The notes beneath the pieces were generated by a model, which had not been told where the DNA came from, searched no databases, and saw nothing but the letters and a program-made list of their open reading frames with translations. 64,000 nucleotides of DNA, from positions 1,984,001-2,048,000 of the forward strand of contig NZ_CP152375.1 in the NCBI RefSeq assembly GCF_051132615.1, read 5' to 3'. Of this stretch, positions 56,241-64,000 are shown in pieces (positions within the stretch are counted from its first letter, which is position 1; each line of letters starts with the position of its first letter). Both the position numbers and the translations under genes were made by a program. The stretch comes from G051132615 sp051132615. GTDB lineage: Bacteria; Pseudomonadota; Gammaproteobacteria; Burkholderiales; Neisseriaceae.

Positions 56241-56357
56241 AACGCTTGTTTTTAGGATAGCTAAAATTGCAGAAAAATCATATTTACCTAGGTTAAGTTG
56301 TATTGAAAATAATGACTATAATCAAGTGATAGGAAGAACCTTATTGGATTTTATAAC
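56036..56357 (+). repeat. Direct repeat copy B: toxin tail plus immunity start
   Basis: Second copy of the repeat at 55359-55680, beginning at the poly-A run 56034-56040 immediately after immunity copy 1. Confidence 0.9.
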
Positions 56358-56697
56358 ACAACAAAGACCTAAAGCAGATATAGAATTTGAAGAGTTGCTT
56401 CAACAAGCTGAACAAGGTACTTATCAACCAGAAGACCCTCGTTTTGGTGATTGGGGAATTAACGTAAATGAAATATGGTTATGCCCTCCTGTAGCACAAA
56501 AGGGCTGTATGGCGATTACCAATGAAAACACAGAATACTCAATCGATCCCGATAGTGGTGGTGAGCCACAACAATTCACCTTTAATCAATATCGTACTGT
56601 GCTTAAATTTTGGCGTGAGTGCCTGCAGATGATTGAAGGCAAGGATTTGTCTACTATCGAAGATTTTAGGCGTGAAATGTCTTTGCCTGAACGGTAA
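56230..56697 (+). CDS. Probable EndoU immunity protein, copy 2
   Basis: 155 residues. The first 42 and about the last 55 are nearly identical to copy 1, while the centre (QQRPKADIEFEELLQQAEQG) differs. It overlaps the truncated toxin tail by 11 bases just as copy 1 overlaps the full toxin, so the cassette kept its coupling signals. It probably protects against a variant toxin. Confidence 0.65.
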   Translation: MKNKTLVFRIAKIAEKSYLPRLSCIENNDYNQVIGRTLLDFITQQRPKADIEFEELLQQAEQGTYQPEDPRFGDWGINVNEIWLCPPVAQKGCMAITNENTEYSIDPDSGGEPQQFTFNQYRTVLKFWRECLQMIEGKDLSTIEDFRREMSLPER

Positions 56698-56702
56698 AAT
56701 AT

Positions 56703-56871
56703 TCAAAATAATGATGAAGCAAAAAGCGCCCCATTTTGTCTAAAAACCAATATGGTCGTTGCGCCTGTTCGTCGAAGATCATCTAAATACCAGTTGCTTT
56801 GTTTAGTGCCTTTTGTTGATGTCAGAGCATTTTTTGGCTGAATGTGTTGGGATAACCTTAAATCATGATTA
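56703..56871 (-). pseudogene. Probable tyrosine recombinase (integrase) remnant
   Basis: On the minus strand this frame encodes NYNHDLRLSQHIQPKNALTS and then WYLDDLRRTGATTI. That matches the HDLRRT-x-AT block around the second catalytic Arg of phage-type integrases (His replaced by Asp). Only about 45 residues are recognisable and no start or catalytic Tyr is present. It lies exactly between the duplicated immunity gene and the MidA-type gene, at a plausible insertion boundary. Confidence 0.45.
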
Positions 56872-58026
56872 TAATTTATGGCATAAATCGCCGTGTGTAA
56901 AACCCAGCAGTTCTTCATCAATATTTTTGCCAAAAGCAATCACTTTAAATAGTTCTCCCATTTCATGTTGGGCCAATAACGTTTGGCAAGCCGACGCTTC
57001 TTTAATATAAGCTTGGCTTTGTGGTTCGCCTACTTGGTTTAAGAGTTCAGTAATGCCTAAATTAAGTAAAAAGTGGGCTTGGGTAGTGTATCCTAATAAG
57101 TCCAGTTTTTGATCAATGGCCTCTTGTGCCATTGCTGTGAAATTAATATGGCAGGTTAAATCACATAACCCAGGGAGGAAAAAAGGGTCATGTATTGTAT
57201 GGTGTTGATAGTGCCCTATTAGGGTACCCATATTTCGCTCAGGGATATAATATTGTTGTTCATCAAAACCATAATCAATAAATAACATCATCCCCTTTGT
57301 TAATTTTTGTGCCAAAGTTCCAATAAATGCTTGTTGGGCCAGATGAAGTTCGCTTTGATAGGGGAAATGATTTATGGACAGTACTTGTGCTGCTTTTAAA
57401 ATATTTGGGTCACTTATTGGGCGAGCATCTAGCTCAAACCCTTCTTGCTGGTTATAAGTGACTCCTTGTTGTTTAATACAGTCTTTATTCCATATGATTT
57501 GTTCGCAGGGCATGGCATCCAGTACTTCGTTACCAATAATGACCCCATTAAATTCTTCAGGTAAGGCTGATAAATGTACCAATTTGTGTAGCAGTTCTGG
57601 TGCATGTTGACTAACCAGCGCTTTTTGTCTTTGTGCCAGTTGAGCAGAAACTTCGATAATATAATAGCAATCAAAATCAATATTTGCCTGAGTAAGTTTT
57701 TGCATGATGCCAAGCGCTAAAGCGCCCGTTCCTGCACCGAATTCATAAATATTGCCTTGCGTATGTGGCAGTATTTGTGCCACTTGTTTGCTTAATGTGT
57801 GACTAAATAAAGTGCTGAGTGTGGGCGCAGTAATAAAATCCCCCTGTGCACCAATTTTATAACTACCGCCCGTATAGTAGCCATATTGTGGTGTATATAA
57901 AGCCATATTCATGTATTGAGCAAAACTGATCCAGCCATCATTTTGTTCAATACAGTGTTGAATGGTTTTAATTAATGCATCACTGGCGGCTTTTGCTTCT
58001 GACGAGGGTGGGGCAAACTGGCTCAT
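56869..58026 (-). CDS. SAM-dependent methyltransferase, MidA/NDUFAF7 family
   Basis: 385 residues. It shows the COG1565 layout: ISFAQYMNMALYTPQYGYYTGG, the SAM-binding IYEFGAGTGALALGIM at about residue 95, and GVIIGNEVLDAMPCEQ. The human relative methylates an Arg in complex I; the bacterial target is not established. AAGAGA precedes the start. The C-terminus abuts the integrase remnant. Confidence 0.88.
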   Translation of the reverse strand: MSQFAPPSSEAKAASDALIKTIQHCIEQNDGWISFAQYMNMALYTPQYGYYTGGSYKIGAQGDFITAPTLSTLFSHTLSKQVAQILPHTQGNIYEFGAGTGALALGIMQKLTQANIDFDCYYIIEVSAQLAQRQKALVSQHAPELLHKLVHLSALPEEFNGVIIGNEVLDAMPCEQIIWNKDCIKQQGVTYNQQEGFELDARPISDPNILKAAQVLSINHFPYQSELHLAQQAFIGTLAQKLTKGMMLFIDYGFDEQQYYIPERNMGTLIGHYQHHTIHDPFFLPGLCDLTCHINFTAMAQEAIDQKLDLLGYTTQAHFLLNLGITELLNQVGEPQSQAYIKEASACQTLLAQHEMGELFKVIAFGKNIDEELLGFTHGDLCHKL

Positions 58027-58066
58027 ATTTATCTCTTGGCGGTGTTATTAAAATCACAAATATAAT

Positions 58067-58097
58067 TAGCCAGACATTATAAGTAATTGTCTGGCTA
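58067..58097 (-). terminator. Terminator after lpxC
   Basis: TAGCCAGACA at 58067-58076 pairs perfectly with TGTCTGGCTA at 58088-58097, followed on the minus strand by a T-rich stretch. Confidence 0.65.
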
Positions 58098-58121
58098 TTG
58101 ACACGGTTTATTGTTTTTCGC

Positions 58122-59045
58122 TTAGGCTATTTTAGGCAGCTCATGAAAGCTGTTGGGGACTTGTTCATTTGCTTCAAAGCTGACATATTCAAATGAATCT
58201 GGTTGATCTAATAAGGCTCTAAGGAGTTTGTTGTTAATTGCATGCCCCGATTTTATGCCTTCAAAAAAACCGATAATTGGATGACCAATTACATATAAGT
58301 CACCAATGGCATCCAAAATTTTGTGGCGAACAAATTCATCATCAAAGCGTAAACCGTCTGGATTGAGTACATCACCTTCATCAATAACGATTGCGTTATT
58401 TAAATTGCCTCCTAAACCCAAATTATGGCTACGCATAAACTCAATTTCTTGCATAAAGCCAAAAGTGCGTGCTCTGGCAATTTCATCTAGGTATGAGGTG
58501 TTTTTAAAATCAATTTCAAAGGTTTGATTGCCTCTGTTGATGACTGGATGATCAAAGTTAATATTTAGGCGAATTTTAAAGCCATCATAAGGTGATAAAT
58601 GGACTTCTTTGTCTTTTTCAACCACAGTCACTTCTTTTAAAATTCGGATGAATTTTTTAGGCTGCTCTTGATTGACAATACCAGCTGATTCCAATAAGTA
58701 AATAAAAGGCAGACTAGAGCCATCCATAATGGGGATCTCTGGTGCACTTAATTCCACTTTGATGTTATCAATGCCTAGACCAGCAAAGGCCGACATAATG
58801 TGCTCAATAGTGGCAATACGTAAACCAGTTTCAGTCACAATAGTGGACGATAGGCGAGTATCATTAATCAAATTAGGATGTACCCGTACAGAAGGTTGTT
58901 CAGGCAGGTCTGTGCGACAAAAAACAATACCACTGTTTACAGCAGCGGGTTTTAAAGTAAGGCGCACACGTTCGCCTGAGTGTAGACCAACTCCGGTTGC
59001 GCTGACTTCTTGAGCAAGTGTCCGTTGTAACATAGTCAAATCCAT
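58122..59045 (-). CDS. lpxC: UDP-3-O-acyl-N-acetylglucosamine deacetylase LpxC
   Basis: 307 residues, the length of neisserial LpxC, from ATG 59045; ATG 59033 (MLQRTLAQ) is equally possible and neither has a clear ribosome binding site. Zinc ligands are the His in TIEHIMSAFAGLGIDN and those in VRHKILDAIGDLYVIG (HKILD). The catalytic region also includes EIPIMDGSSLPFIYL and a C-terminal KSGHAINN His. It removes acetate in the committed step of lipid A synthesis. It completes the lipid A set, with lpxD/A/B at the other end of the window. Confidence 0.96.
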   Translation of the reverse strand: MDLTMLQRTLAQEVSATGVGLHSGERVRLTLKPAAVNSGIVFCRTDLPEQPSVRVHPNLINDTRLSSTIVTETGLRIATIEHIMSAFAGLGIDNIKVELSAPEIPIMDGSSLPFIYLLESAGIVNQEQPKKFIRILKEVTVVEKDKEVHLSPYDGFKIRLNINFDHPVINRGNQTFEIDFKNTSYLDEIARARTFGFMQEIEFMRSHNLGLGGNLNNAIVIDEGDVLNPDGLRFDDEFVRHKILDAIGDLYVIGHPIIGFFEGIKSGHAINNKLLRALLDQPDSFEYVSFEANEQVPNSFHELPKIA

Positions 59046-59226
59046 ATAAGAGATAGGCTAAGTCTAGCACAAACATGATATGAATAATCAATCAGAAAAA
59101 TAGTATTTGCTAAAATAAAAGACGATTTTTTTGTTTTGATTGTACTAAGAATAAGCTATTTTAAGAGTTAAGTAGAAATTAATCAGCATGATTGTTTATT
59201 TTTTATGGCTCAAGAGAAAAATAAAT

Positions 59227-59253
59227 AAGGCACATATTTTATATCTGTGCCTT
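59227..59253 (-). terminator. Terminator after the chagasin-like gene
   Basis: AAGGCACA at 59227-59234 pairs with TGTGCCTT at 59246-59253. On the minus strand a T-rich tail follows, 17 bases after the stop. Confidence 0.75.
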
Positions 59254-59269
59254 TACTTTATCTGTTCAA

Positions 59270-59683
59270 TTATTGGACAGTAATGGCACATTCAAAATGC
59301 TCGGCTGGTGATGCATCTTTTTCCCAAGGACGCAGGTATGTCATTTTTAAAGTGTCTTGTCCTTGTTTGATGGCTTGATAACGCCAAGTTGTTTTTCCAC
59401 CAGAGCCAACACGTTTTTGCTCAGCTTGAGCTTGATTTGCTGTATATTTGCCCGTATCTAAAGGAGCCAATATATCAGCAGGTAATTGTGTGATTTGCCA
59501 ACTGTACCCAGTTGTTGGGTTACTGGGTAATTCAAAAGCAACTTGTTCACCCAGTTTGAGTGTTAAATGGGTACATGAATCTGTTTGTTTAATGGTTCTT
59601 ATGGTGTGAGTATTGGCCATAGACGAACATGCTGCCAAAACCAAAAAGCTGATGGTGATTGACAGTACTGCAGTTGATTTCAT
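59270..59683 (-). CDS. Chagasin-like (I42) peptidase inhibitor lipoprotein
   Basis: 137 residues. The lipobox is LAAC (about residues 16-19). The three inhibitory loop motifs of family I42 are present: NPTTGYSW, GSGGKTTWRY and RPWEKD. Family members inhibit papain-like cysteine peptidases; here it would sit on an envelope membrane, perhaps as protection from host or predator enzymes (inference). Confidence 0.85.
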   Translation of the reverse strand: MKSTAVLSITISFLVLAACSSMANTHTIRTIKQTDSCTHLTLKLGEQVAFELPSNPTTGYSWQITQLPADILAPLDTGKYTANQAQAEQKRVGSGGKTTWRYQAIKQGQDTLKMTYLRPWEKDASPAEHFECAITVQ

Positions 59684-59811
59684 AGTAAATAAACCTAGTT
59701 GGTTAGAAAAAGTTTGAATATGATAGAAGAGCCATAATTAGGTTTCAATCAATATTTAATATCATTAAATTTAGCTATTTATCTGTTTGCTTCATTCAAA
59801 TGAGTATTTAA

Positions 59812-59955
59812 TCATAATTTAGGTATATCAAATGCTTGTTGTAGGAGTTGGATCACTTTAATATTTGGTTTTTGCATCCTAATGGCATGGTAAAATAGAG
59901 TGTGTGGAACAGGAAGCAAAGGTGTATCTGTTGGTAAAATAGACAATAAATCTTT
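59812..59955 (-). pseudogene. Possible LysR-type regulator C-terminal fragment
   Basis: Between in-frame stops, the minus strand encodes 47 codons including SILPTDTPLLPVPHTLFYHA and IRMQKPNIKVIQLLQQAF. That resembles the last strand and helix of a LysR effector domain. No start, no helix-turn-helix and no upstream continuation are seen. The call is tentative. Confidence 0.35.
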
Positions 59956-60064
59956 TTAACCAATTTGGTTAGGAATGTTTTTATTTAATTTAAATAAACA
60001 TAATTTTGTGTTAAATTAATTAAGATAATTTTGCTTCAATAGTCATTTATTGGGATACATCATC

Positions 60065-60772
60065 ATGACACAGAATTTTCAAGGGTTTTCAGCACAAGCA
60101 TTGGATTTTTTACAAGAAGTGCGTATTCAGAACAGCCGCGAATGGTTTGCCGAAAATAGGCAAACCTATGATGCTTTGTTGTTAACACCATTTCGTTTAT
60201 TGGTCACAGAGCTAAGCCAAACCATGATGTTTATTGATCCTGAGTTTGAAACACGCCCCGCTATTGGTAAAACATTATCAAGATTAAATAGAGACACACG
60301 TTATACCCATGATAAATCATTGTATCGCAGTCATATGTGGTTAACGTTCAAACGTCGTAGCCCTGACTGGAAAGATGCGCCTGTTTATTTTTTTGAAATT
60401 GCACCTGATTTTTATCGCTATGGGTTAGGCTATTACTGTGCTTCTCGTGCGACGATGGATGTGTTGCGGCAATTGATTCAGAAGGACACAAAAGCTTTTT
60501 TAACTGTAGTAAGAAAAAGCACACAAACACCCTTTGAATTGGTAGGGGAGTGCTATAAACGTCCTTTGGTGAAAGAGCAAGATCCAGAGATCGCTAATTG
60601 GTATAACCGTAAAAGTTTTGCCCTTATGTATGAGAGTCCAAAAGTCGAAGATGTTTCTACGGTAAAGATTGTTAAGCAATTAGAAAAAGGATTTACACAA
60701 TTGGCACCGCTTTATGAGTATTTAATGAAAGCAGAACAGTTGAAAAGAAGCCAAGCAAGTCATGGGATGTAA
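60065..60772 (+). CDS. DUF2461-family protein
   Basis: 235 residues from ATG 60065; TTG 60050 is less likely. Family landmarks are ALDFLQEVRIQNSREWFAENR at the start and RLNRDTRYTHDKSLYRSHMW near residue 78, with GLGYYCASRATMDVLRQ in the middle. The family (TIGR02453) is widespread and of unknown function; no catalytic motif is obvious. Confidence 0.85.
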   Translation: MTQNFQGFSAQALDFLQEVRIQNSREWFAENRQTYDALLLTPFRLLVTELSQTMMFIDPEFETRPAIGKTLSRLNRDTRYTHDKSLYRSHMWLTFKRRSPDWKDAPVYFFEIAPDFYRYGLGYYCASRATMDVLRQLIQKDTKAFLTVVRKSTQTPFELVGECYKRPLVKEQDPEIANWYNRKSFALMYESPKVEDVSTVKIVKQLEKGFTQLAPLYEYLMKAEQLKRSQASHGM

Positions 60773-60907
60773 CAAGTTTGTTTTTTTGGCTTGCGCAAAT
60801 GAAAATGATAAAAATAGTGGAAGAGTGGAGTCAATATTTTTTATGGTGTGATTTTAGCATAAGAGTATTTTTTATATGAATATATGCTGAAATAAAGAGG
60901 AAAAGAT

Positions 60908-61203
60908 ATGATTAAAGTTGTTATGCGTAGTATTGTTACAGAAGAAACAAGGAGTCAGGCGATAGAGTTATATAAAGAACTTATAGATAAAACGATTGAA
61001 GAAAATGGTTGTCTTAAATATGAACTTTTTTGTCAATCGGATAATGAAAATAATCTTGCTTTAATTGAAGAGTGGGCATCTAGGAGCATTTGAAAGCACA
61101 TACAAAAACAGAACATTTTCTAAGAATTGTGCCAGAACTTACGAAATTAGAAGTTGAAGAACCAATTTTAATATATAAAAAAATATATTCTAGTAAAAAC
61201 TGA
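60908..61203 (+). pseudogene. Antibiotic biosynthesis monooxygenase-domain protein, frameshifted
   Basis: The first frame (60908-61093) gives 61 residues, MIKVVMRSIVTEETRSQAIE to LIEEWASRSI. The sequence then continues in another frame from 61084 as EHLKAHTKTEHFLRIVPELT to a stop at 61201-61203. Together they make the full roughly 98-residue ABM fold (EEW...HLKTEHF), so one base change near 61080 broke the gene. AGAGG precedes the start. It would act as a small quinone- or heme-type monooxygenase if intact. Confidence 0.75.
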
Positions 61204-61226
61204 TGAATAGTTTGGTAGAAAATAAT

Positions 61227-61259
61227 AAAGCGGTTAGCACTTTGAGTACCAACCGCTTT
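61227..61259. terminator. Terminator between the ABM gene and tRNA-Leu
   Basis: AAAGCGGTT at 61227-61235 pairs with AACCGCTTT at 61251-61259. The minus-strand tail is T-rich, fitting termination of the tRNA transcript; it may also serve the plus-strand gene. Confidence 0.7.
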
Positions 61260-61285
61260 AAAACCCTTATTTTATAAGGTATGTA

Positions 61286-61370
61286 TGGTGCGAAAGGAGA
61301 GACTCGAACTCTCACGCCTCGCGGCGCTGGAACCTAAATCCAGTGCGTCTACCAATTTCGCCACTTTCGC
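61286..61370 (-). tRNA. tRNA-Leu (anticodon UAG)
   Basis: Read on the minus strand, GCGAAAG...CTTTCGC forms the acceptor stem. The D arm contains TTGGTAGACGC. The anticodon arm is CTGGA-TTTAGGT-TCCAG, giving anticodon TAG. A long variable arm and the T arm GAGAGTTCGAGTCTCTC follow. CCA is encoded at the 3' end. The length of 85 bases suits a leucine tRNA. Confidence 0.95.
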
Positions 61371-61427
61371 AATTCAAGGTGAAAGATTCTACTAAATTAA
61401 CTAAGTTAACGCAAGCGTTTTCAAATA

Positions 61428-62876
61428 TTAATTTTGAGAATGAGTTGTACTGGTAGGATAAGCTTTGCTGTTTTTCTCATCCCAACCGCCACCTAATGCT
61501 TTATACAATGACACCATCGCATTTAATCTGGCCAAGCGCGCATTGACTACAGCCATTTGTGTTTGGTATAAACTGCGCTCAGAATCCAATACGGTCAAAT
61601 AGTCAGTGTAGCCGTGGTCGTATTGAATACGCGATAAACGAGCACTTTCTGAAGTTGCTTTAAGCTGTGTTCTTAAAGCGTCTTCAATATCTTTATCATT
61701 TTTGTGCTCACTTAATGCATCCAATGTGTCTCTAAATGCAGTTTGAATGGCTTTTTGGTAGCTGGAAACTGCTTGCTCTTCACGGGCTTTTGCGGCACGG
61801 ATATTATAACCAATACGACCAGCATTAAAAATGGGCGTGGTTAAATTGCCAACAAAATTCCATGTTCGTGTTGGGGCAGTGAATAGGCTATCTAAAGAGA
61901 GGCTTTGGCTACCAATGGCACTGGTTAAACCAATACTGGGTAGATACGCCACCCTTGCCACACCAACATCAGCATGAGCCGCAATAAGCATTTCTTCTGC
62001 TGCCCTAATATCGGCACGGCGTACCAAAAGATCACTTGGCAAACCTTCTGGAATGGTATCTTTTAGGTTTTGCGCAAAGACACCTGCACCACGGGTAATT
62101 TGATCATTGACCATTTGCTCAGGCGTTTGTCCAATTAATATAGCCAAGGCATGCTCTGTCTGCTCTTTAGAAAGCTTTAATCGGGGCACATCAGCTCGAG
62201 CGGCAGCAGTTAAAGCGGTCATTTGATTGAGTGTCAAAGCAGAAATCAAACCGTGTTTAAATTGCTTTTGGTATAGCGCCAATGTTTCTTCACGACTGGC
62301 CAATGTTTTTTCTGTTAAGGCCAGTTGCTCATCAACGGTTCTTAATTGAAAGTAGGTGTTGGCTACTTGTGCCGCAATAGACAATTGTAAAGCATCACGA
62401 TTGTATTGGCTGGATAAGAATTGGGCTCTGGCTGCTTTATTTTGTGCGGCAAGTTTACCCCAAATATCAATCTCCCAGCTTAATTGAGCATAAGCGGTAC
62501 GCACGTCCCCAATAATTGGGGTGCCAGGCGCGGTTGTTTCTTGGGATGTTCTTTGGCGGGTAAAATTACCCGCTCCATCAATACTTGGGAAAAGGGCACT
62601 GCGTGCAATGCCAGCATTGGCTGCAGCTTCTTTAACCCTAGCTTGTGCCGCAACCAAATCTTGGTTATACCGTAAAGCATTGTCAATCATGTTGTCCAAA
62701 ACAGGATCGCCAAAATTTTTCCACCATTGTTGATTGATGGTTTGAGAGGCATCACTGTTAGAGGCTTGATTGGCTTTAAAGCTCTCAGGTAGTTGTGTTT
62801 CAGGGCGTTCGTATGTAGGCAATAACGCGCAACCATTTAATGCCAGAACGATACTTATGCATAAAATTTTCTTCAT
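61428..62876 (-). CDS. RND efflux outer membrane lipoprotein (MtrE/OprM/NodT family)
   Basis: 482 residues. Lipobox LNGC near residue 16, then QWWKNFGDPVLDNMIDNALRYNQDL and two repeated OEP (outer membrane efflux) halves. Landmarks are LSWEIDIWGKLAAQNKAARA and GLPSDLLVRRADIRAAEEML, with SYQKAIQTAFRDTLDAL near the end. It forms the trimeric exit duct of a tripartite drug pump. The start codon follows the RND gene stop directly (TAAATG), so the two are translated together. Confidence 0.94.
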   Translation of the reverse strand: MKKILCISIVLALNGCALLPTYERPETQLPESFKANQASNSDASQTINQQWWKNFGDPVLDNMIDNALRYNQDLVAAQARVKEAAANAGIARSALFPSIDGAGNFTRQRTSQETTAPGTPIIGDVRTAYAQLSWEIDIWGKLAAQNKAARAQFLSSQYNRDALQLSIAAQVANTYFQLRTVDEQLALTEKTLASREETLALYQKQFKHGLISALTLNQMTALTAAARADVPRLKLSKEQTEHALAILIGQTPEQMVNDQITRGAGVFAQNLKDTIPEGLPSDLLVRRADIRAAEEMLIAAHADVGVARVAYLPSIGLTSAIGSQSLSLDSLFTAPTRTWNFVGNLTTPIFNAGRIGYNIRAAKAREEQAVSSYQKAIQTAFRDTLDALSEHKNDKDIEDALRTQLKATSESARLSRIQYDHGYTDYLTVLDSERSLYQTQMAVVNARLARLNAMVSLYKALGGGWDEKNSKAYPTSTTHSQN

Positions 62877-64000
62877 TTATTTGTCTCTCTCTTCGTCCGA
62901 CGATGTTTCTTGATTGTTCACATCTGTTGGATGGTTTTCACTTTCAGTATCGACAGCTGCCAGTGTACCACTTTCTGGTACAGGATTTTCATCCCTTTGC
63001 GTTGGCTGCTGTTCGTCATGAGATTTTCTTTTACCACTTATTTTCATGATCAATACAAAGAAAGTTGGAATGAACAATATCGCAATAAATGTTGCTGCGG
63101 CCATCCCACCAATCACACTGACCCCCAATGAGTGGCGACTATTGGCACCCGCACCAGTACTTAAGGCAAGTGGTACGACACCCATCACAAACGCCATAGA
63201 AGTCATGATAATAGGGCGGAAGCGTAAGTGTGCAGCATCGGCAGCAGCAGAGATAATATCTTCTCCTTCCTGCATTTTTTGGACTGCAAATTCCACAATC
63301 AAAATGGCGTTTTTCGCTGCTAAGCCAATTAATGTCACCAAGGCCACTTGGAAGTACACATCATTAGCCAAACCGCTATAACTTGGAACATATGCCGATA
63401 GGAAACGGACAATCAATACGGCTAAAGCAGCACCAAATACAGCAAATGGTACGGCCAAAATAACCGCTAGTGGTAAGCTCCATCTTTCATATTGAGCGGC
63501 AAGAATCAAGAAAACCATCAACAAGCCAAAAGCAAGCACAACAGCAGATGAACCTGTACTTGATTTTTCCTGATAGGCACTACCAGACCATGCTAATGAA
63601 TAACCCTCTGGCAATACTTCTTTGGCAACCGCTTCCATTTCGGCAATGGCTTCACCAGAACTGCCACCTTCTGGTGGGCTGGCAATTACTTTACCCGCAG
63701 GGAAAATATTAAATCGGCTCATGATTTCAGGGCCAACTGTTTGTTCTACGGTAACCAATGTAGTTAACGGAATCATTTCGTTGTTCATTGAACGAACATA
63801 AATATTGCTTAAGTCAGAGATACGTTGTCTATATGGTGCATCTGCTTGCATTTGTACTTTATAAGTACGGCCAAATTTATTAAAGTCATTGACATAAGTA
63901 GCACCAAACATGCTTTGCATCGTTGTGAAGACATCATTAATGGTCACACCCATAGCTTTAGCTTTTTCTCTGTCTAATGTGATGTTGATTTGCGGTACAT
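62877..64000 (-). CDS. RND efflux pump inner membrane subunit (MtrD/AcrB family), C-terminal part
   Basis: The frame is open to the end of the window, so the gene begins beyond 64000; ATG 63953 is internal. About 374 residues remain, starting in the porter domain (QINITLDREKAKAMGVTIND, SMFGATYVNDFNKFGRTYKV). It continues through the second membrane block with VTLIGLAAKNAILIVEFA and RFRPIIMTSMAFVMGVVPLA. The family is a proton-driven trimeric exporter. The C-terminus after the last helix is unusually long and charged (about 60 residues of E/D/Q/N after the lysine cluster), beyond AcrB's usual end. Confidence 0.94.
   Translation of the reverse strand, partial: VPQINITLDREKAKAMGVTINDVFTTMQSMFGATYVNDFNKFGRTYKVQMQADAPYRQRISDLSNIYVRSMNNEMIPLTTLVTVEQTVGPEIMSRFNIFPAGKVIASPPEGGSSGEAIAEMEAVAKEVLPEGYSLAWSGSAYQEKSSTGSSAVVLAFGLLMVFLILAAQYERWSLPLAVILAVPFAVFGAALAVLIVRFLSAYVPSYSGLANDVYFQVALVTLIGLAAKNAILIVEFAVQKMQEGEDIISAAADAAHLRFRPIIMTSMAFVMGVVPLALSTGAGANSRHSLGVSVIGGMAAATFIAILFIPTFFVLIMKISGKRKSHDEQQPTQRDENPVPESGTLAAVDTESENHPTDVNNQETSSDEERDK

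Noticed and set aside
1..64000. CRISPR arrays and DNA uptake sequence repeats
   Set aside because: No regularly spaced repeats were seen, and no frequent 10-12 base motif resembling neisserial uptake sequences stood out by eye. A computed word count would be decisive.

Overview
The window is an AT-rich stretch of a Gram-negative chromosome, most likely from a Neisseriaceae-like betaproteobacterium. The evidence is a 307-residue LpxC whose ending (FHELPKIA) resembles neisserial LpxC, the compact lpxD-fabZ-lpxA-lpxB-rnhB cluster, a zinc-ribbon/DUF3426 protein, a PilC/PilY1-type pilus tip protein and an MtrD/MtrE-type efflux pair. I saw no obvious DNA uptake sequence repeats, so this is not a typical Neisseria. 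The assignment is inference.

Layout: 1-3859 holds the lipid A operon (lpxD partial, fabZ, lpxA, lpxB, rnhB, small membrane protein). 3870-21750 is mostly housekeeping: a FUSC/YccS-type membrane protein, sulfurtransferase, a Pat-like acyl-CoA synthetase/GNAT fusion, a Fur-boxed siderophore-binding protein, Zn alcohol dehydrogenase, ubiX, PAP2 phosphatase, sodB, dnaB, DUF3426 protein, yqaA, rsmA, an orphan GlnQ-type ATPase and a UspA protein. 21751-22465 carries a candidate FNR-activated small RNA and a Fur-like box before a TonB receptor. 24791-32219 holds mltA, priA, dacB, an AGCS symporter, an AraC-type regulator and a VOC protein.

32531-37457 is an accessory island: a 928-residue polymorphic toxin with a PD-(D/E)XK-like C-terminus, its presumed immunity gene, and a trail of small orphan toxin-tail/immunity pairs ending in an Imm74-like gene. 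It is followed by an autotransporter adhesin with a short leader ORF, a PilY1/PilC protein with a lectin-like N-terminus, and a decayed HAF-repeat adhesin fragment.

45898-53118 returns to core and envelope genes (fabI, lipoproteins, sdaA). 53343-56697 is a second polymorphic toxin locus with the same N-terminal module. It is frameshifted, ends in an EndoU-type nuclease domain, and has a duplicated toxin-tail plus immunity cassette abutting a probable integrase remnant. 56869-64000 carries a MidA-type methyltransferase, lpxC, a chagasin-like inhibitor, a DUF2461 protein, a frameshifted ABM-domain gene, tRNA-Leu(UAG) and an RND efflux operon cut by the window end.

The most interesting biology is the pair of toxin loci. 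Both share a signal-peptide-less, glutamine-rich N-terminus made of repeated modules that weakly resemble the XVIPCD recruitment domain of type IV secretion effectors, followed by a LysM-like segment. The toxin domains and immunity genes differ between loci. The FNR-type small RNA is the second highlight.
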